The position numbers were made by a program, and so were the translations under genes. From Pigmentiphaga sp. (lineage in GTDB: Bacteria > Pseudomonadota > Gammaproteobacteria > Burkholderiales > Burkholderiaceae_B), in the NCBI GenBank assembly GCA_023228945.1, contig JALOAI010000004.1:1-64000 (forward strand): 64,000 nt of DNA, in the 5' to 3' direction. The notes beneath the pieces were generated by a model. That model had not been told where the DNA came from and did no database searches. It was given only the letters and a program-made list of their open reading frames with translations. Shown here piece after piece: positions 17,302-25,990 of this stretch; position 1 is the stretch's first letter, and every line of letters begins with the position of its first letter.

Positions 17302-18612
17302 ATGGCCGATTTTCTGGATATCGAATCCCTCGACCTCGAGGCCCGCGGCATCGCGCATCGCGATGGCAAAGTGATCTTCGTCGAAGGCGCCTTGCCGGGC
17401 GAGAGGGTTACCGTCACGCCGGTGCGGCGCAAGCCGGGCTACGAGATCGCCCGTGTCGATCGCATACTGCGCCCGTCTTCGCAACGGGTAGCGCCGCGCT
17501 GTGCCCACTTTGGCGTTTGCGGCGGCTGTGCCATGCAGCACCTCGAGCCGGCCGCCCAGGTGGCGGTCAAGCAGCGCGTTCTCGAAGACGCCTTCTGGCA
17601 CGTCGGCCAATTGCGGCCCGGTCGCATGCTGCCGCCCATCCACGGGCCGGCATGGGGCTATCGCCATCGAGCGCGCCTGACGGCGCGGCTGGTGCCCAAA
17701 AAAGGCGGCATGCTGGTCGGCTTCCATGAACGCAAAAGCAGCTATGTGGCCGACATGACCGAATGCCACGTGCTGCCGCCGCCGGTGGCGGCGATGCTGG
17801 TGCCCTTGCGCGAGTTGCTGGGCGGCATGTCGCGCCCGGATCGCATGCCGCAGGTGGAGTTGGCGATGGGCGACGAGGTCATTGCCCTCGTGTTGCGCCA
17901 CCTCGAGCCGCTGACCGACGCCGATCGCGCCGATCTGCGCGCCTTTGGCGAGCGCTGGCGGGTGCAATGGTGGCTGCAGCCCAAGGGCCCCGACACCGTA
18001 CATCGCCTGGATCCCGAGGTGCCGGGCGAACTGGCTTATGGCTTGCCCGAGTTTGGCCTGAGCATGGCTTTCAGGCCCACCGACTTTACTCAGGTCAATC
18101 CCGCGATCAATCGGGCGATGATCTCCCAGGCCCTGGGCTTGCTCGAGGCGCAGCCCACCGACCGCGTCGCCGATTTGTTCTGCGGTTTGGGTAACTTCAC
18201 GCTGCCGCTGGCGACGCGGGTGCGCTCGGTGGTTGGAATCGAAGGCAGCGCCACGCTCACCGCGCGGGCCCGGGCGGCCGCCGCGGCCCATGGGTTGGAA
18301 GGGCGAGCCGAATTCGCCACGCTCAACCTGTTCGAGGTCGACGCCGAGTGGCTGCGGGGGCTGGACCGCTTCGATCGCATGCTGGTCGACCCTCCCCGCG
18401 AAGGCGCGGAAGCGGTCGTCCGCGCACTGGCCGCCCTGGCGCCGGCCGAACGCCCGGGCCGCCTGGTGTACGTGTCCTGCAACCCGGCCACGCTGGCGCG
18501 TGACGCGGCCATCCTGGTCCACGAGGGCGGTTTCCGCTTGAGTGCGGCGGGCGTGGTCAATATGTTCCCGCATACCGGCCATGTGGAGTCCATGGCCGTG
18601 TTCGATCTTTGA
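17302..18612 (+). CDS. rlmD: 23S rRNA (uracil-1939-C5)-methyltransferase
   Basis: SAM-dependent enzyme of the RumA/RlmD family that makes m5U1939 in 23S rRNA. The 436-residue protein has an N-terminal TRAM-like domain, an iron-sulfur cluster cysteine group in CAHFGVCGGCAMQH at about residues 68-81, and the methyltransferase domain with VADLFCGLGNFTLPLA near 294-309. The catalytic cysteine is in YVSCNPATLARD near 393-404. It converges with a RarD-like gene, with one base between the stop codons. Confidence 0.95.
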   Translation: MADFLDIESLDLEARGIAHRDGKVIFVEGALPGERVTVTPVRRKPGYEIARVDRILRPSSQRVAPRCAHFGVCGGCAMQHLEPAAQVAVKQRVLEDAFWHVGQLRPGRMLPPIHGPAWGYRHRARLTARLVPKKGGMLVGFHERKSSYVADMTECHVLPPPVAAMLVPLRELLGGMSRPDRMPQVELAMGDEVIALVLRHLEPLTDADRADLRAFGERWRVQWWLQPKGPDTVHRLDPEVPGELAYGLPEFGLSMAFRPTDFTQVNPAINRAMISQALGLLEAQPTDRVADLFCGLGNFTLPLATRVRSVVGIEGSATLTARARAAAAAHGLEGRAEFATLNLFEVDAEWLRGLDRFDRMLVDPPREGAEAVVRALAALAPAERPGRLVYVSCNPATLARDAAILVHEGGFRLSAAGVVNMFPHTGHVESMAVFDL

Positions 18613-18613
18613 T

Positions 18614-19513
18614 CTACCGCCGTGCGGCCCGCAGGCGGGCCAGGCCTTCGCCGGCCAGCAGCAGTACGGCAAGCCAGATGCCGAGATAGGTAATCCATTG
18701 CGAAGGTGCGATGCGTTCGCCCAACAGCAGGGCCACCACCACCAGCAGGGCGGGCTCGACATATCCCAGCAGGCCGAACAGCCCCAGTTCGAGCCGGTCG
18801 CTCGCCAGGATCATGAGGATGAGGGCGGCGGCGCTGACCAGCCCGAGGCCCACTACCAGCAAAGCCAACAGCAAGAACGGCTTGCCGTCCGTCGCCGCCT
18901 GCATCGGCTCCAGGGCGAACCACAGGGCCACGGGCAGGCTCAGCACCAGATCGAACCACATACCGCCCAGATGATTGGTGCGCAGAATGCGGCGTAGCGC
19001 GAAATAGCAGGGATAGCCGAGCACGATGACGAAGGTGGGCCACGAGACCCGTGGCGCGAAGAGCAACTCGTTCGCGACGCCGACGCCGGCGATGACGCAG
19101 GCGAGGATCTGCAACCGGGTGATCCGTTCATGGAAGCACCAGCGGCCGGTCAAGACCAGCGCCAGCGGCAGCAGAAAGTAACCCAGCGAGACGTCCAGCC
19201 CGTAGCCGTTGACGGGAGCCCACATGAACAGCCAAAGTTGAACGCCGAGCAGGCCGGATGACAGGAAAAGGGCGAACCAGAGCGCCGGTTGCCGCCGTAC
19301 GCGCCGCCAAAGCCGGGTGATATCGCCGCCTCGGCCCGAGAGCACGACGAACATGCCCAGAAAGGGCGCGGTAACGAGCACCCGCCAGCCGTAGATTTTT
19401 TCGCCACCCAGTTCGGCCAGCAGAGTGGCGGAATAGTAGGCGCAGGCGAACAGGACGGAGGCCAGGAGCGAGCAGAAAACCCCCGCCTGGCGCTTGGCGG
19501 GATCAAGCGGCAT
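18614..19513 (-). CDS. rarD: RarD-like EamA-family transporter
   Basis: A 299-residue membrane protein with ten predicted hydrophobic segments in two EamA repeats, the layout of RarD permeases. The start at 19513 is chosen because residues from KRQAGVFCSLLASVLFACAY onward match the family; the frame runs further upstream but without conservation. The RarD landmark YGWRVLVTAPFLGMFVV and the Tyr-rich GYGLDVSLGYFLLPLALVLTGR segment are clear. E. coli RarD was named from a chloramphenicol phenotype, but the natural substrate is unknown. The 172 bases upstream (19514-19685) show no gene. Confidence 0.85.
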   Translation of the reverse strand: MPLDPAKRQAGVFCSLLASVLFACAYYSATLLAELGGEKIYGWRVLVTAPFLGMFVVLSGRGGDITRLWRRVRRQPALWFALFLSSGLLGVQLWLFMWAPVNGYGLDVSLGYFLLPLALVLTGRWCFHERITRLQILACVIAGVGVANELLFAPRVSWPTFVIVLGYPCYFALRRILRTNHLGGMWFDLVLSLPVALWFALEPMQAATDGKPFLLLALLVVGLGLVSAAALILMILASDRLELGLFGLLGYVEPALLVVVALLLGERIAPSQWITYLGIWLAVLLLAGEGLARLRAARR

Positions 19514-19685
19514 GACGGGGGCGGTGCCGAGGGGCTGGTCGGCGTAACGCCGGAGCGGAAAACTGGCGCAACATACGAAGACAAAAAAGTGGGACGAAAT
19601 CTGCCGCGGGCTTGCCGCCCGGGCGGCCGCCGTGGGGCGCGGGCCTGCGCCGGGCCCGGGGAGTGTAAGCGATGCGGGTAAGGTG

Positions 19686-21107
19686 CTAGGGCAGGGGGTC
19701 GATCGGTGCCAAGGGCCGCTGGCCGGCTGCCAGGGTGTCGGCGGCATCGAGCAGGAGCTCCTCGGAGAACCGTCCGCCGACCAACTGGATGCCGACGGGC
19801 GTTCCATCGACGGGAGGCATGGGTGCCGCCAATCCCGGCAGGCCCAGGATGGCGGTGGCCAGAAGCGGGCTCTGGGCATCCAGGAGGCGGCGCATGGTAT
19901 CGCCGCCAGCCTGGTCGGCCTCGGCCGCGAACGGCAGTTGCCAGGAGGTGGGCAGCAGCAGCAAGGGATGGCGCTCGAAGAATGCGCTCCATTCGCGATG
20001 CAGGGTCGAGCGCAAAGCCAGCGCCCGCATATAGCCGGGAAGATCCAGCTCGGGCGCGAGATTCAGCATCGCGGGCAGCGCATGGCGAATCTCGGCGTCG
20101 CCATGGTCGAGCGCGGCATCCAGCATGTTCATCCGGGCTTCGGCCGCGGTGAGGGATAGCCAGAGGTCGGCCGCCTCCTGGAAACGGGGCGGAGTGGCTT
20201 CTTCGACTTCGAAGCCGGCGTCGGCCAATTGTTTCGCCGCCACCTGCAAGGCCCGGCTGACCGCCGGGTCCGCCGTATGGCCCGGAAGCGAAGCGCAGAG
20301 CGCCACCCGCCGATACGCCGGGCCGGGACGCAGGGCTTGCCCCGGTACCCACCAGGGGTCGCGAACGTCGCGGGCGGAAAGCGCCTGCAGGCCGAGGCGG
20401 ATATCGTTGACGCTGCGGGCGAGGATGCCCTGCACCGAACTGAGCTGGGTGGCGGGCAGTCGTTCCTCGGCGCCGCTGGGATTGAAAGCCGGCACCCGGC
20501 CCAGGCCGGGGCGCAGCCCGTAAACACCGCAGGCGTAGGCCGGGTAGCGTACCGAGCCGCCCTGGTCGTTGCCATGGGCCAGGGGCCCCATGCCCGCGGC
20601 CACCGCGGCGCTGGCTCCGCCGCTGGAGCCGCCGGCCGTGAGCGCGGCGTTGCAGGGGTTGATCGTCCTGCCATGCAGGGCGTTGCTGGTGAACCACCGG
20701 ACGGAGAACGCAGGCGTATTGGTACGCGCGATTGGGATCGCGCCGGCCTTGCGCAAGTTGGCGACCGCGGGGCTGTCTTCGGTGGCGATGACGTTCCAGT
20801 ATTGGCGCACGCCGTTGGTGGTGGCCAGACCGGCCTGGTCGACGTTGACTTTGGTGGTCACAGGAACGCCATGCAGTGGCGGCAGCGGTTCCCCTCTCCG
20901 GACTCGCGCATCGGCGGCGTCGGCGGCCCTCAGGGCTTCATCGGCCAGGATCTCGGTGGCGGCGTTGATGATGGGGTTGACGGCGGCCGTGCGCTCCAGG
21001 CAGCTCGCCACCGCTTCGCGGCAGGAAATATCGCCGCGCGCGATGGCGGCGGCCAGATCGGTGGCGCTCCAGCGCCAAAGCTCATGGTTCATGGTCGAGG
21101 TGCTCAT
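19686..21107 (-). CDS. Amidase signature-family protein
   Basis: A 473-residue member of the amidase signature family, related to GatA. The Ser-cisSer-Lys triad region is visible: the lysine in PVTTKVNVD at about residues 86-94, the cis-Ser in GGSSGGASAAVAAGMG near 159-174, and the nucleophile in GNDQGGSVRYPA near 180-191. The residues around the nucleophile (NDQ for the usual SDT/ADG) are non-standard, so GatA function is unlikely and the substrate is unknown. It is the last gene of a three-gene minus-strand unit with a Bug receptor (6-base gap) and an aminotransferase, suggesting hydrolysis of an imported amide. Confidence 0.88.
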   Translation of the reverse strand: MSTSTMNHELWRWSATDLAAAIARGDISCREAVASCLERTAAVNPIINAATEILADEALRAADAADARVRRGEPLPPLHGVPVTTKVNVDQAGLATTNGVRQYWNVIATEDSPAVANLRKAGAIPIARTNTPAFSVRWFTSNALHGRTINPCNAALTAGGSSGGASAAVAAGMGPLAHGNDQGGSVRYPAYACGVYGLRPGLGRVPAFNPSGAEERLPATQLSSVQGILARSVNDIRLGLQALSARDVRDPWWVPGQALRPGPAYRRVALCASLPGHTADPAVSRALQVAAKQLADAGFEVEEATPPRFQEAADLWLSLTAAEARMNMLDAALDHGDAEIRHALPAMLNLAPELDLPGYMRALALRSTLHREWSAFFERHPLLLLPTSWQLPFAAEADQAGGDTMRRLLDAQSPLLATAILGLPGLAAPMPPVDGTPVGIQLVGGRFSEELLLDAADTLAAGQRPLAPIDPLP

Positions 21108-21113
21108 CGAGGC

Positions 21114-22085
21114 TCAGTTGGCGGTAACGCCGGTATAGCGGACGACTTCCGCCCAGCGCCGGGTTTCATCCTGGATCAGTTGGGTGAATTCTTCGGGAGA
21201 AGAGGGCATGAGATCGATGGAAAAATTCTCGGCCATGGCGATCACCGCTGGGTCCTCCAGCGCCTTGCGCAGGGCGGCGTTGAGGTGGTCGACGAGTTCG
21301 GGTGGCGTGCCTTCCGGTGCAACCAGGCCGCCCCAGGCCAGCACCTCGAAGCCGGGGAGGCCGTCTTCATGGATGGTGGGAACGTCGGGCAGGGTGGAGG
21401 CTCGCTTGAGGCCGGTGACCGCCAGCGGCTTGACCCGCTGATCGTTGATGAACGGCAGCACCGCCACGATGTTGTCGATCATCACGTCGAGCTGGCCGTT
21501 GAGCATGTCGCCCACCGCCTGGGTGCCGGTCTTGTAGGGCACCATGCTGAAGGACGCGCCGGTCTCGGTCTCGATCAGCGCGGCGGCGAGATGGCCGCCG
21601 CTGCCGTGTCCGGGCGAGCCGACGAAGACCTTGCCGGGATTCTCGCGGGCGTAGGCGATCAGTTCGGGAAAGGTCGAGGCCGGAAAGTCCGGCCGCGCGA
21701 TGAGCACGTACTGGCTGCCGCTGGCGAGCCCCACCGGGGTCAGGCGGCTCGGGTCGTACGGCAGGTCGGAATGAAAAGAAGGGTTGATCGCCAGGGTCAC
21801 GATGTTGCCGAAGGCCACGGTGTAGCCATCCGGAGCGGCGTTGGCCAGGGCCTGGGTGCCGACCAGTCCCCCAGCCCCCGCCCGGTTGTCCACCAGTACG
21901 GGTTGTTGCAGTTGTGCGCCGAGGGCGGTGGCCACCGGGCGCATGGCGCTATCCACGCCCGAACCCGCCGCGTAGGGCACGATCAGGCGGATCGGCTTTT
22001 GCGGCCAGTTGTCCTGCGCGGTGGCCGCTCCGGAAGCGACCAGCAGGGCGAGGGCGGCATGCGCCAGCAAGGGAAAGGATCTCAT
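21114..22085 (-). CDS. Bug/TctC-family periplasmic solute receptor
   Basis: A periplasmic binding protein of the tripartite tricarboxylate transporter family, 323 residues. A Sec signal peptide covers the first 23 residues (cleavage after ATAQ is likely). The mature start NWPQKPIRLIVPYAAGSGVD and the later VFGNIVTLAINP and GSPGHGSGGHLAAAL regions are typical. AGGAG precedes the ATG. The membrane subunits TctA and TctB are not in the window; orphan receptors of this kind are greatly expanded in Alcaligenaceae. The ligand is probably the amide or carboxylate processed by the neighbouring enzymes. Confidence 0.92.
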   Translation of the reverse strand: MRSFPLLAHAALALLVASGAATAQDNWPQKPIRLIVPYAAGSGVDSAMRPVATALGAQLQQPVLVDNRAGAGGLVGTQALANAAPDGYTVAFGNIVTLAINPSFHSDLPYDPSRLTPVGLASGSQYVLIARPDFPASTFPELIAYARENPGKVFVGSPGHGSGGHLAAALIETETGASFSMVPYKTGTQAVGDMLNGQLDVMIDNIVAVLPFINDQRVKPLAVTGLKRASTLPDVPTIHEDGLPGFEVLAWGGLVAPEGTPPELVDHLNAALRKALEDPAVIAMAENFSIDLMPSSPEEFTQLIQDETRRWAEVVRYTGVTAN

Positions 22086-22154
22086 CGACTTCGGCTCCTG
22101 GGGTATGTGTCCAACGATGGAGGTGGGGGGTGAAGAAGGATCTCTGGTTGGTTT

Positions 22155-23504
22155 TCAACCCTGTCGGGCCAGGGCCTCGGACAGGATTTCGATCATCTGG
22201 TCGATTTGCGCGGCCTCCGCGACGAATGGCGGCGCCAATTGGAGCGTATCGCCGCCGAACCTCAGGTAAAGACCTTGCTCCCAGCAACGCATGGCCACTT
22301 CGAAAGGCCGGAGCGTGGGATCGCCATTCTTGGCGGCCAGCGTGATGCCGGCGGCCAGGCCGATGTTGCGGATGTCCAGTACATGCGGCGCGCCACGCAA
22401 TTGGTGCACCGCGGATTCGAAATGCGGCGCCAGGGCGAGCACGCGTTGCAGGGCGTCTTCGTCTTGCAGCGCTTGCAGCGTGGCCTGTGCGGCGGCGCAG
22501 GCGATGGGATGGGCCGAGTAGGTATGGCCGTGCGGAAACTCCACGCCATGGGGCGGCCCGCCGGCGGCCATGAAGGTTTGGTGGATGTCGGTCGATGCCA
22601 CCACGCCGGCCAGGGGCACGACGCCGTTGGTCACCTGCTTGGCGAACGTCAGCAGGTCGGGCGTCACGCCGAAGGCCTCGGCGCCGGTCCAGGCTCCCAG
22701 GCGGCCGAAGGCGGTGATCACTTCGTCGAAGATCAGCAGGATATGGTGCTGGTCGCAGATCTCGCGCAGGCGCTGCAGGTAGCCCGGCGGAGGCACGATC
22801 ACGCCCGCCGAGCCCGCGAAGGGCTCGACGATGACGGCGGCGATGGTGGAGGCATCGTGCAAAGCGATGAGATCGAGGAGCTGGTCGGCCAGTTGGCGGC
22901 CATGCTCGGGCATGCCGCGGCTGAACGCGTTTTCGGGCAGCAAAGTGTGCGGCAGATGCGCCGCGCTCAGGCCTTCGCCGTACAGCTTGCGGTTGCCGGC
23001 GATCCCGCCGACGCTGATGCCGCCGAAGTTCACCCCATGGTAGCCCTTGGCGCGGCCGATGAAGCGGGTCTTGGCGGCCTGGCCTTGCAGCCGCCAATAG
23101 GCGCGGGCCATCTTGAGCGAGGTGTCGACGGCTTCGGAGCCGGAGCCGACGAAGAAGACATGATCCAGCCCCGACGGCATCACCTGCACCAGTTGCTCGG
23201 CGAGCTCGAACGCCAGAGGGTGCCCGAACTGGAAGGCGGGGGCGTAATCCAGCTTGGCGGCCTGACGGGCCACGGCCTGCACGATACCGGGATGGCCGTG
23301 GCCCAGGCCGCAGGTCCAGAGGCCCGATAGCCCGTCGAAAATGCGGCGGCCGTGAGCGTCGCGGTAATGGCAGCCCTTGGCCTCGACGAGGATGCGAGGA
23401 TCTTGCCGGAACTGCCGGTTGCCGGTGAACGGCATCCAGTAGGCATCCAGTTGGGCGGGTGTGGGCAGGGAGAACAGCGGAGAGGGGGCGTCGTTGGGGT
23501 TCAT
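22155..23504 (-). CDS. Class III pyridoxal-phosphate aminotransferase (omega-aminotransferase)
   Basis: A 449-residue fold-type I aminotransferase resembling beta-alanine:pyruvate transaminases. The opening DAYWMPFTGNRQFRQDPRI block, the cofactor-binding GSGSEAVDTSLKMARAYWR near residues 107-125, the Asp motif in LLIFDEVITAFGRLGAW near 251-267, and the lysine in FAKQVTNGVVPLAGV near 282-296 are all visible. It leads the unit with the Bug receptor and amidase and is divergent from a LysR gene. Together they suggest uptake of an amide or omega-amino acid, hydrolysis and transamination; the compound is unknown. Confidence 0.92.
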   Translation of the reverse strand: MNPNDAPSPLFSLPTPAQLDAYWMPFTGNRQFRQDPRILVEAKGCHYRDAHGRRIFDGLSGLWTCGLGHGHPGIVQAVARQAAKLDYAPAFQFGHPLAFELAEQLVQVMPSGLDHVFFVGSGSEAVDTSLKMARAYWRLQGQAAKTRFIGRAKGYHGVNFGGISVGGIAGNRKLYGEGLSAAHLPHTLLPENAFSRGMPEHGRQLADQLLDLIALHDASTIAAVIVEPFAGSAGVIVPPPGYLQRLREICDQHHILLIFDEVITAFGRLGAWTGAEAFGVTPDLLTFAKQVTNGVVPLAGVVASTDIHQTFMAAGGPPHGVEFPHGHTYSAHPIACAAAQATLQALQDEDALQRVLALAPHFESAVHQLRGAPHVLDIRNIGLAAGITLAAKNGDPTLRPFEVAMRCWEQGLYLRFGGDTLQLAPPFVAEAAQIDQMIEILSEALARQG

Positions 23505-23610
23505 GGCGGAATGGCGGGAAAGATGAGGGCGGTAAACGGGATTGTGGCTAGTCTGGCGTGCGCCGTAAACTGCAACCCTTGTGCGTTCACTGGCATGGGA
23601 TTGAAACTTT

Positions 23611-24540
23611 ATGGTCAAGAAGGCCTTGCTGGACGATCCCAGCGATCCGGAGATTCGCCTGCTGCGCATCTTCAAGGCGGTGGTGGCGTGCCGCGGCCTG
23701 GCCGCCGCCGAGCTCGAGCTGAATATCAGCCGGTCTACCATTAGCCGACACCTGAAAGAGCTGGAAGAGCGGCTGGGGCTCGTGCTGTGCCGCCGCGGGC
23801 GCGCCGGTTTTGCCCTGACGCCCGACGGCCTGCGGGTCCACGACAGCGCGCAACGTTTGCTGGAAGCGCTCGATACCTTTCGCACCGAAGTTCGCGATCT
23901 GCGCGCCGGGATGGTGGGCACCCTGGCGCTCGGGATGTTCGACAAAATCGTGTCCAACCCGCAGGCGCGGATAGGGCAGGCGGTGCGCGACTTCCGCCGC
24001 CAGGCGCCGGAAGTCCTGCTGAACGTCACCGTCGGCACGCTGGGCGATCTCGAGGCGGCGGTGATCGACGGCCGGCTGCAACTGGCGGTGGTGCCCGAGC
24101 ATCGCAGCTCGGCCAGTCTCGACTACGTCGATCTGTTCGGAGAGGAAATGTATCTGTACTGCGGGCGCCAACATCCCTTGTACGGCGTGAGTCCGGCCGC
24201 GTTCGGGCACGAGGATCTTCAGGATTACGACTACGTGGGGCTGGCCTATCACTCACCCAACATGGAGGCGACGCATCGCTTCGGGCTCCGGCGGCAAGCC
24301 AGGGTCAGCGACCAGGAGGCCGTGCTGGCGTTGATTCTTTCGGGGTGTTATATCGGCTTCCTGCCGGATCATTATGCGGACCCGTTCGTCCGGCAGGGGC
24401 TGATCGCGCGCATCGAGCATGCCGACGCCATGTACGAAGTGCGGTTCCGGGCGGTGCTGCGGCGTTCCTGGCGGCAGTCGCGTCTGACGGCGACCTTCCT
24501 CAAGACTCTGTGCGAGGCCCACGGGGCGCAGGGCATTTAA
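23611..24540 (+). CDS. LysR-family regulator, divergent from aminotransferase unit
   Basis: A 309-residue LysR-type protein. The DNA-binding domain is at about residues 16-76 (LLRIFKAVVACRGLAAAELEL then STISRHLKELEERLGLVL), followed by a coiled linker and an effector domain to residue 300. It reads away from the class III aminotransferase across a 106-base gap, the classic layout for control of the divergent operon. The substrate imported by the Bug receptor, or a product of the amidase, could be the co-inducer. The terminator at 24571-24600 belongs to the convergent yccA-like gene but could stop both. Confidence 0.9.
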   Translation: MVKKALLDDPSDPEIRLLRIFKAVVACRGLAAAELELNISRSTISRHLKELEERLGLVLCRRGRAGFALTPDGLRVHDSAQRLLEALDTFRTEVRDLRAGMVGTLALGMFDKIVSNPQARIGQAVRDFRRQAPEVLLNVTVGTLGDLEAAVIDGRLQLAVVPEHRSSASLDYVDLFGEEMYLYCGRQHPLYGVSPAAFGHEDLQDYDYVGLAYHSPNMEATHRFGLRRQARVSDQEAVLALILSGCYIGFLPDHYADPFVRQGLIARIEHADAMYEVRFRAVLRRSWRQSRLTATFLKTLCEAHGAQGI

Positions 24541-24570
24541 AGCGCCGCCACGAGTGCGGGATCACACCGA

Positions 24571-24600
24571 TAAAAAAAGCGCCCCTCAGGGGAGGGGCGC
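24571..24600 (-). terminator. Rho-independent terminator of the yccA-like gene
   Basis: A perfect 9-bp stem (24579-24587 with 24592-24600) and four-base loop, followed on the minus strand by seven T (24572-24578 on the plus strand as A). It lies 49 bases after the stop codon of the gene at 24649-25344. Confidence 0.92.
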
Positions 24601-24648
24601 AGGCGCCGGGGCCGCCGGGGGAGACGGCCCCGTGCGAGGCAAGGTGGG

Positions 24649-25344
24649 TTAGTCGTCGCCGCCGATGAAGCCGAGCAGGACGAGCAGGTTGGCGAAAACG
24701 TTGTAGACGTCGAGGTAGATGGCCAGGGTGGCCGAAACGTAGTTGGTTTCGCCGCCATTGATCACGCGCTGCAGATCGACCAGCATGAAGGCGGAAAAGA
24801 TGCCGATGGCCAGAACCGAGACGGTAAGCATGAGGGCCGGCAACTGCAGGAAAATATTGGCCAGGGCGGCGAGGATGATGACCACCGCGCCCACGAACAG
24901 CCATTTTTGCAGCCCGGAGAGATCGCGCTTGACCGTGCCGGCCAGGGTGGCCATGCTGGCAAAGACCACCGTCGTGCCGCCGAAGGCCATCATGATGAGG
25001 CTGGCGCCGTTGCCCATGCCCAGCACGAAGCCGATCAGGCGCGACAGCATGATGCCCATGAAGAACGTGAATAGCAGCAGCAGGCCGACGCCCACGGCGC
25101 TATCGCGGTTGCGCTGGATCGCGAACATCAGGCCGAAGGCGCCCGCCAGAAACAGAATGGCGGTGAGGCCCGGGCTTTGGCCCATGATCTGCGCCAACCC
25201 GGAGTACAGCCCGACCGCGGCACCCAGCACCGTGGGAACCAGCGATAGCGCCAGCAGCCAATAGGTGTTGCGCAAGACCCGGTTCTGGCTGGCGGTGGTA
25301 GCCACTCCGGAACGGGCCAGGGGAGACATGCGGGTGTCGTTCAT
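24649..25344 (-). CDS. Bax inhibitor-1/YccA-family membrane protein
   Basis: A 231-residue protein with seven hydrophobic segments, the BI-1/YccA family. The start at 25344 follows AGGAG and gives the usual YccA length; the frame is open further upstream without family features. The C-terminal segment with NYVSATLAIYLDVYNVFANLL, including the conserved Asp, is diagnostic. In E. coli YccA interacts with the FtsH protease and its HflKC partner; hflK and hflC are encoded here at 35698-37938, so a functional tie is plausible but not shown by context. Confidence 0.92.
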   Translation of the reverse strand: MNDTRMSPLARSGVATTASQNRVLRNTYWLLALSLVPTVLGAAVGLYSGLAQIMGQSPGLTAILFLAGAFGLMFAIQRNRDSAVGVGLLLLFTFFMGIMLSRLIGFVLGMGNGASLIMMAFGGTTVVFASMATLAGTVKRDLSGLQKWLFVGAVVIILAALANIFLQLPALMLTVSVLAIGIFSAFMLVDLQRVINGGETNYVSATLAIYLDVYNVFANLLVLLGFIGGDD

Positions 25345-25489
25345 ATGAGGGGGACTCCTGTAGGTGGGCTGGCATGAGACGCCGGGAACAGCGAAAAGTT
25401 CCATCGGGAACGAGGAAAATCACCGCGGAACGGCGACATTCGTACATTACCGGAAAACACGGACGCACTCTATTTTATGTGCATGGACA

Positions 25490-25498
25490 TGATACAAT
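25490..25498 (+). promoter_or_regulatory. Extended -10 promoter of ndk
   Basis: TGATACAAT gives an extended -10 (TG, one base, TACAAT at 25493-25498) in an AT-rich stretch 48 bases before the ndk start. No good -35 is seen, as is common for extended -10 promoters. No canonical ribosome site precedes ndk except GGAG at 25537-25540. Confidence 0.5.
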
Positions 25499-25545
25499 TT
25501 AATGTTCCCATTTGCACCAAAGTCTCTGTTTTCATTGGAGTTTTC

Positions 25546-25971
25546 ATGTCCGTCGAGCGTACTCTTTCGATCATCAAGCCCGATGCCGTGGCCAAAAATG
25601 CCATCGGCCAGATCGTATCCCGTTTCGAGGCCGCCGGCCTCAAGGTGGTGGCGGCGCGCCTCACGCAATTGTCGCGCACCGAAGCCGAGCGCTTCTATGC
25701 CGTGCACCGCGAGCGTCCCTTCTTCAAGGATCTCGTCGATTTCATGGTGTCGGGTCCGGTCTTCGTCCAGGTGCTCGAAGGCGATAACGCCATCCAGAAA
25801 AACCGCGACCTGATGGGCGCCACCGATCCCAAGAAGGCCGAGCCGGGCACCATCCGCGCCGATTTCGCCGACAGCATCGATGCCAACGCGGTGCATGGTT
25901 CCGACGCTCCCGAAACCGCCGCCGCCGAAGTCGCTTTCTTCTTTCCCGGTATCGACGTCCACAGCCGTTGA
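25546..25971 (+). CDS. ndk: Nucleoside diphosphate kinase
   Basis: Moves the gamma phosphate of ATP to nucleoside diphosphates through a phosphohistidine; cytosolic. The ATG at 25546 gives the standard 141 residues beginning SVERTLSIIKPDAV. The active-site histidine is in NAVHGSDAPETAAAEV at about residue 117, within the family signature. GGAG lies five bases upstream. It begins the long conserved plus-strand run; rlmN starts 19 bases after its stop. Confidence 0.97.
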   Translation: MSVERTLSIIKPDAVAKNAIGQIVSRFEAAGLKVVAARLTQLSRTEAERFYAVHRERPFFKDLVDFMVSGPVFVQVLEGDNAIQKNRDLMGATDPKKAEPGTIRADFADSIDANAVHGSDAPETAAAEVAFFFPGIDVHSR

Positions 25972-25990
25972 TGGCGTTACACTGATTGGC

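Noticed and set aside
16042..18762. A 906-codon open frame on the minus strand
   Set aside because: It is antisense to pcm, nlpD and rlmD, which are all recognisable genes; composition is that of a GC-driven shadow frame.
20229..22133. A 634-codon plus-strand frame
   Set aside because: Antisense to the amidase and Bug receptor genes, with no recognisable domain.
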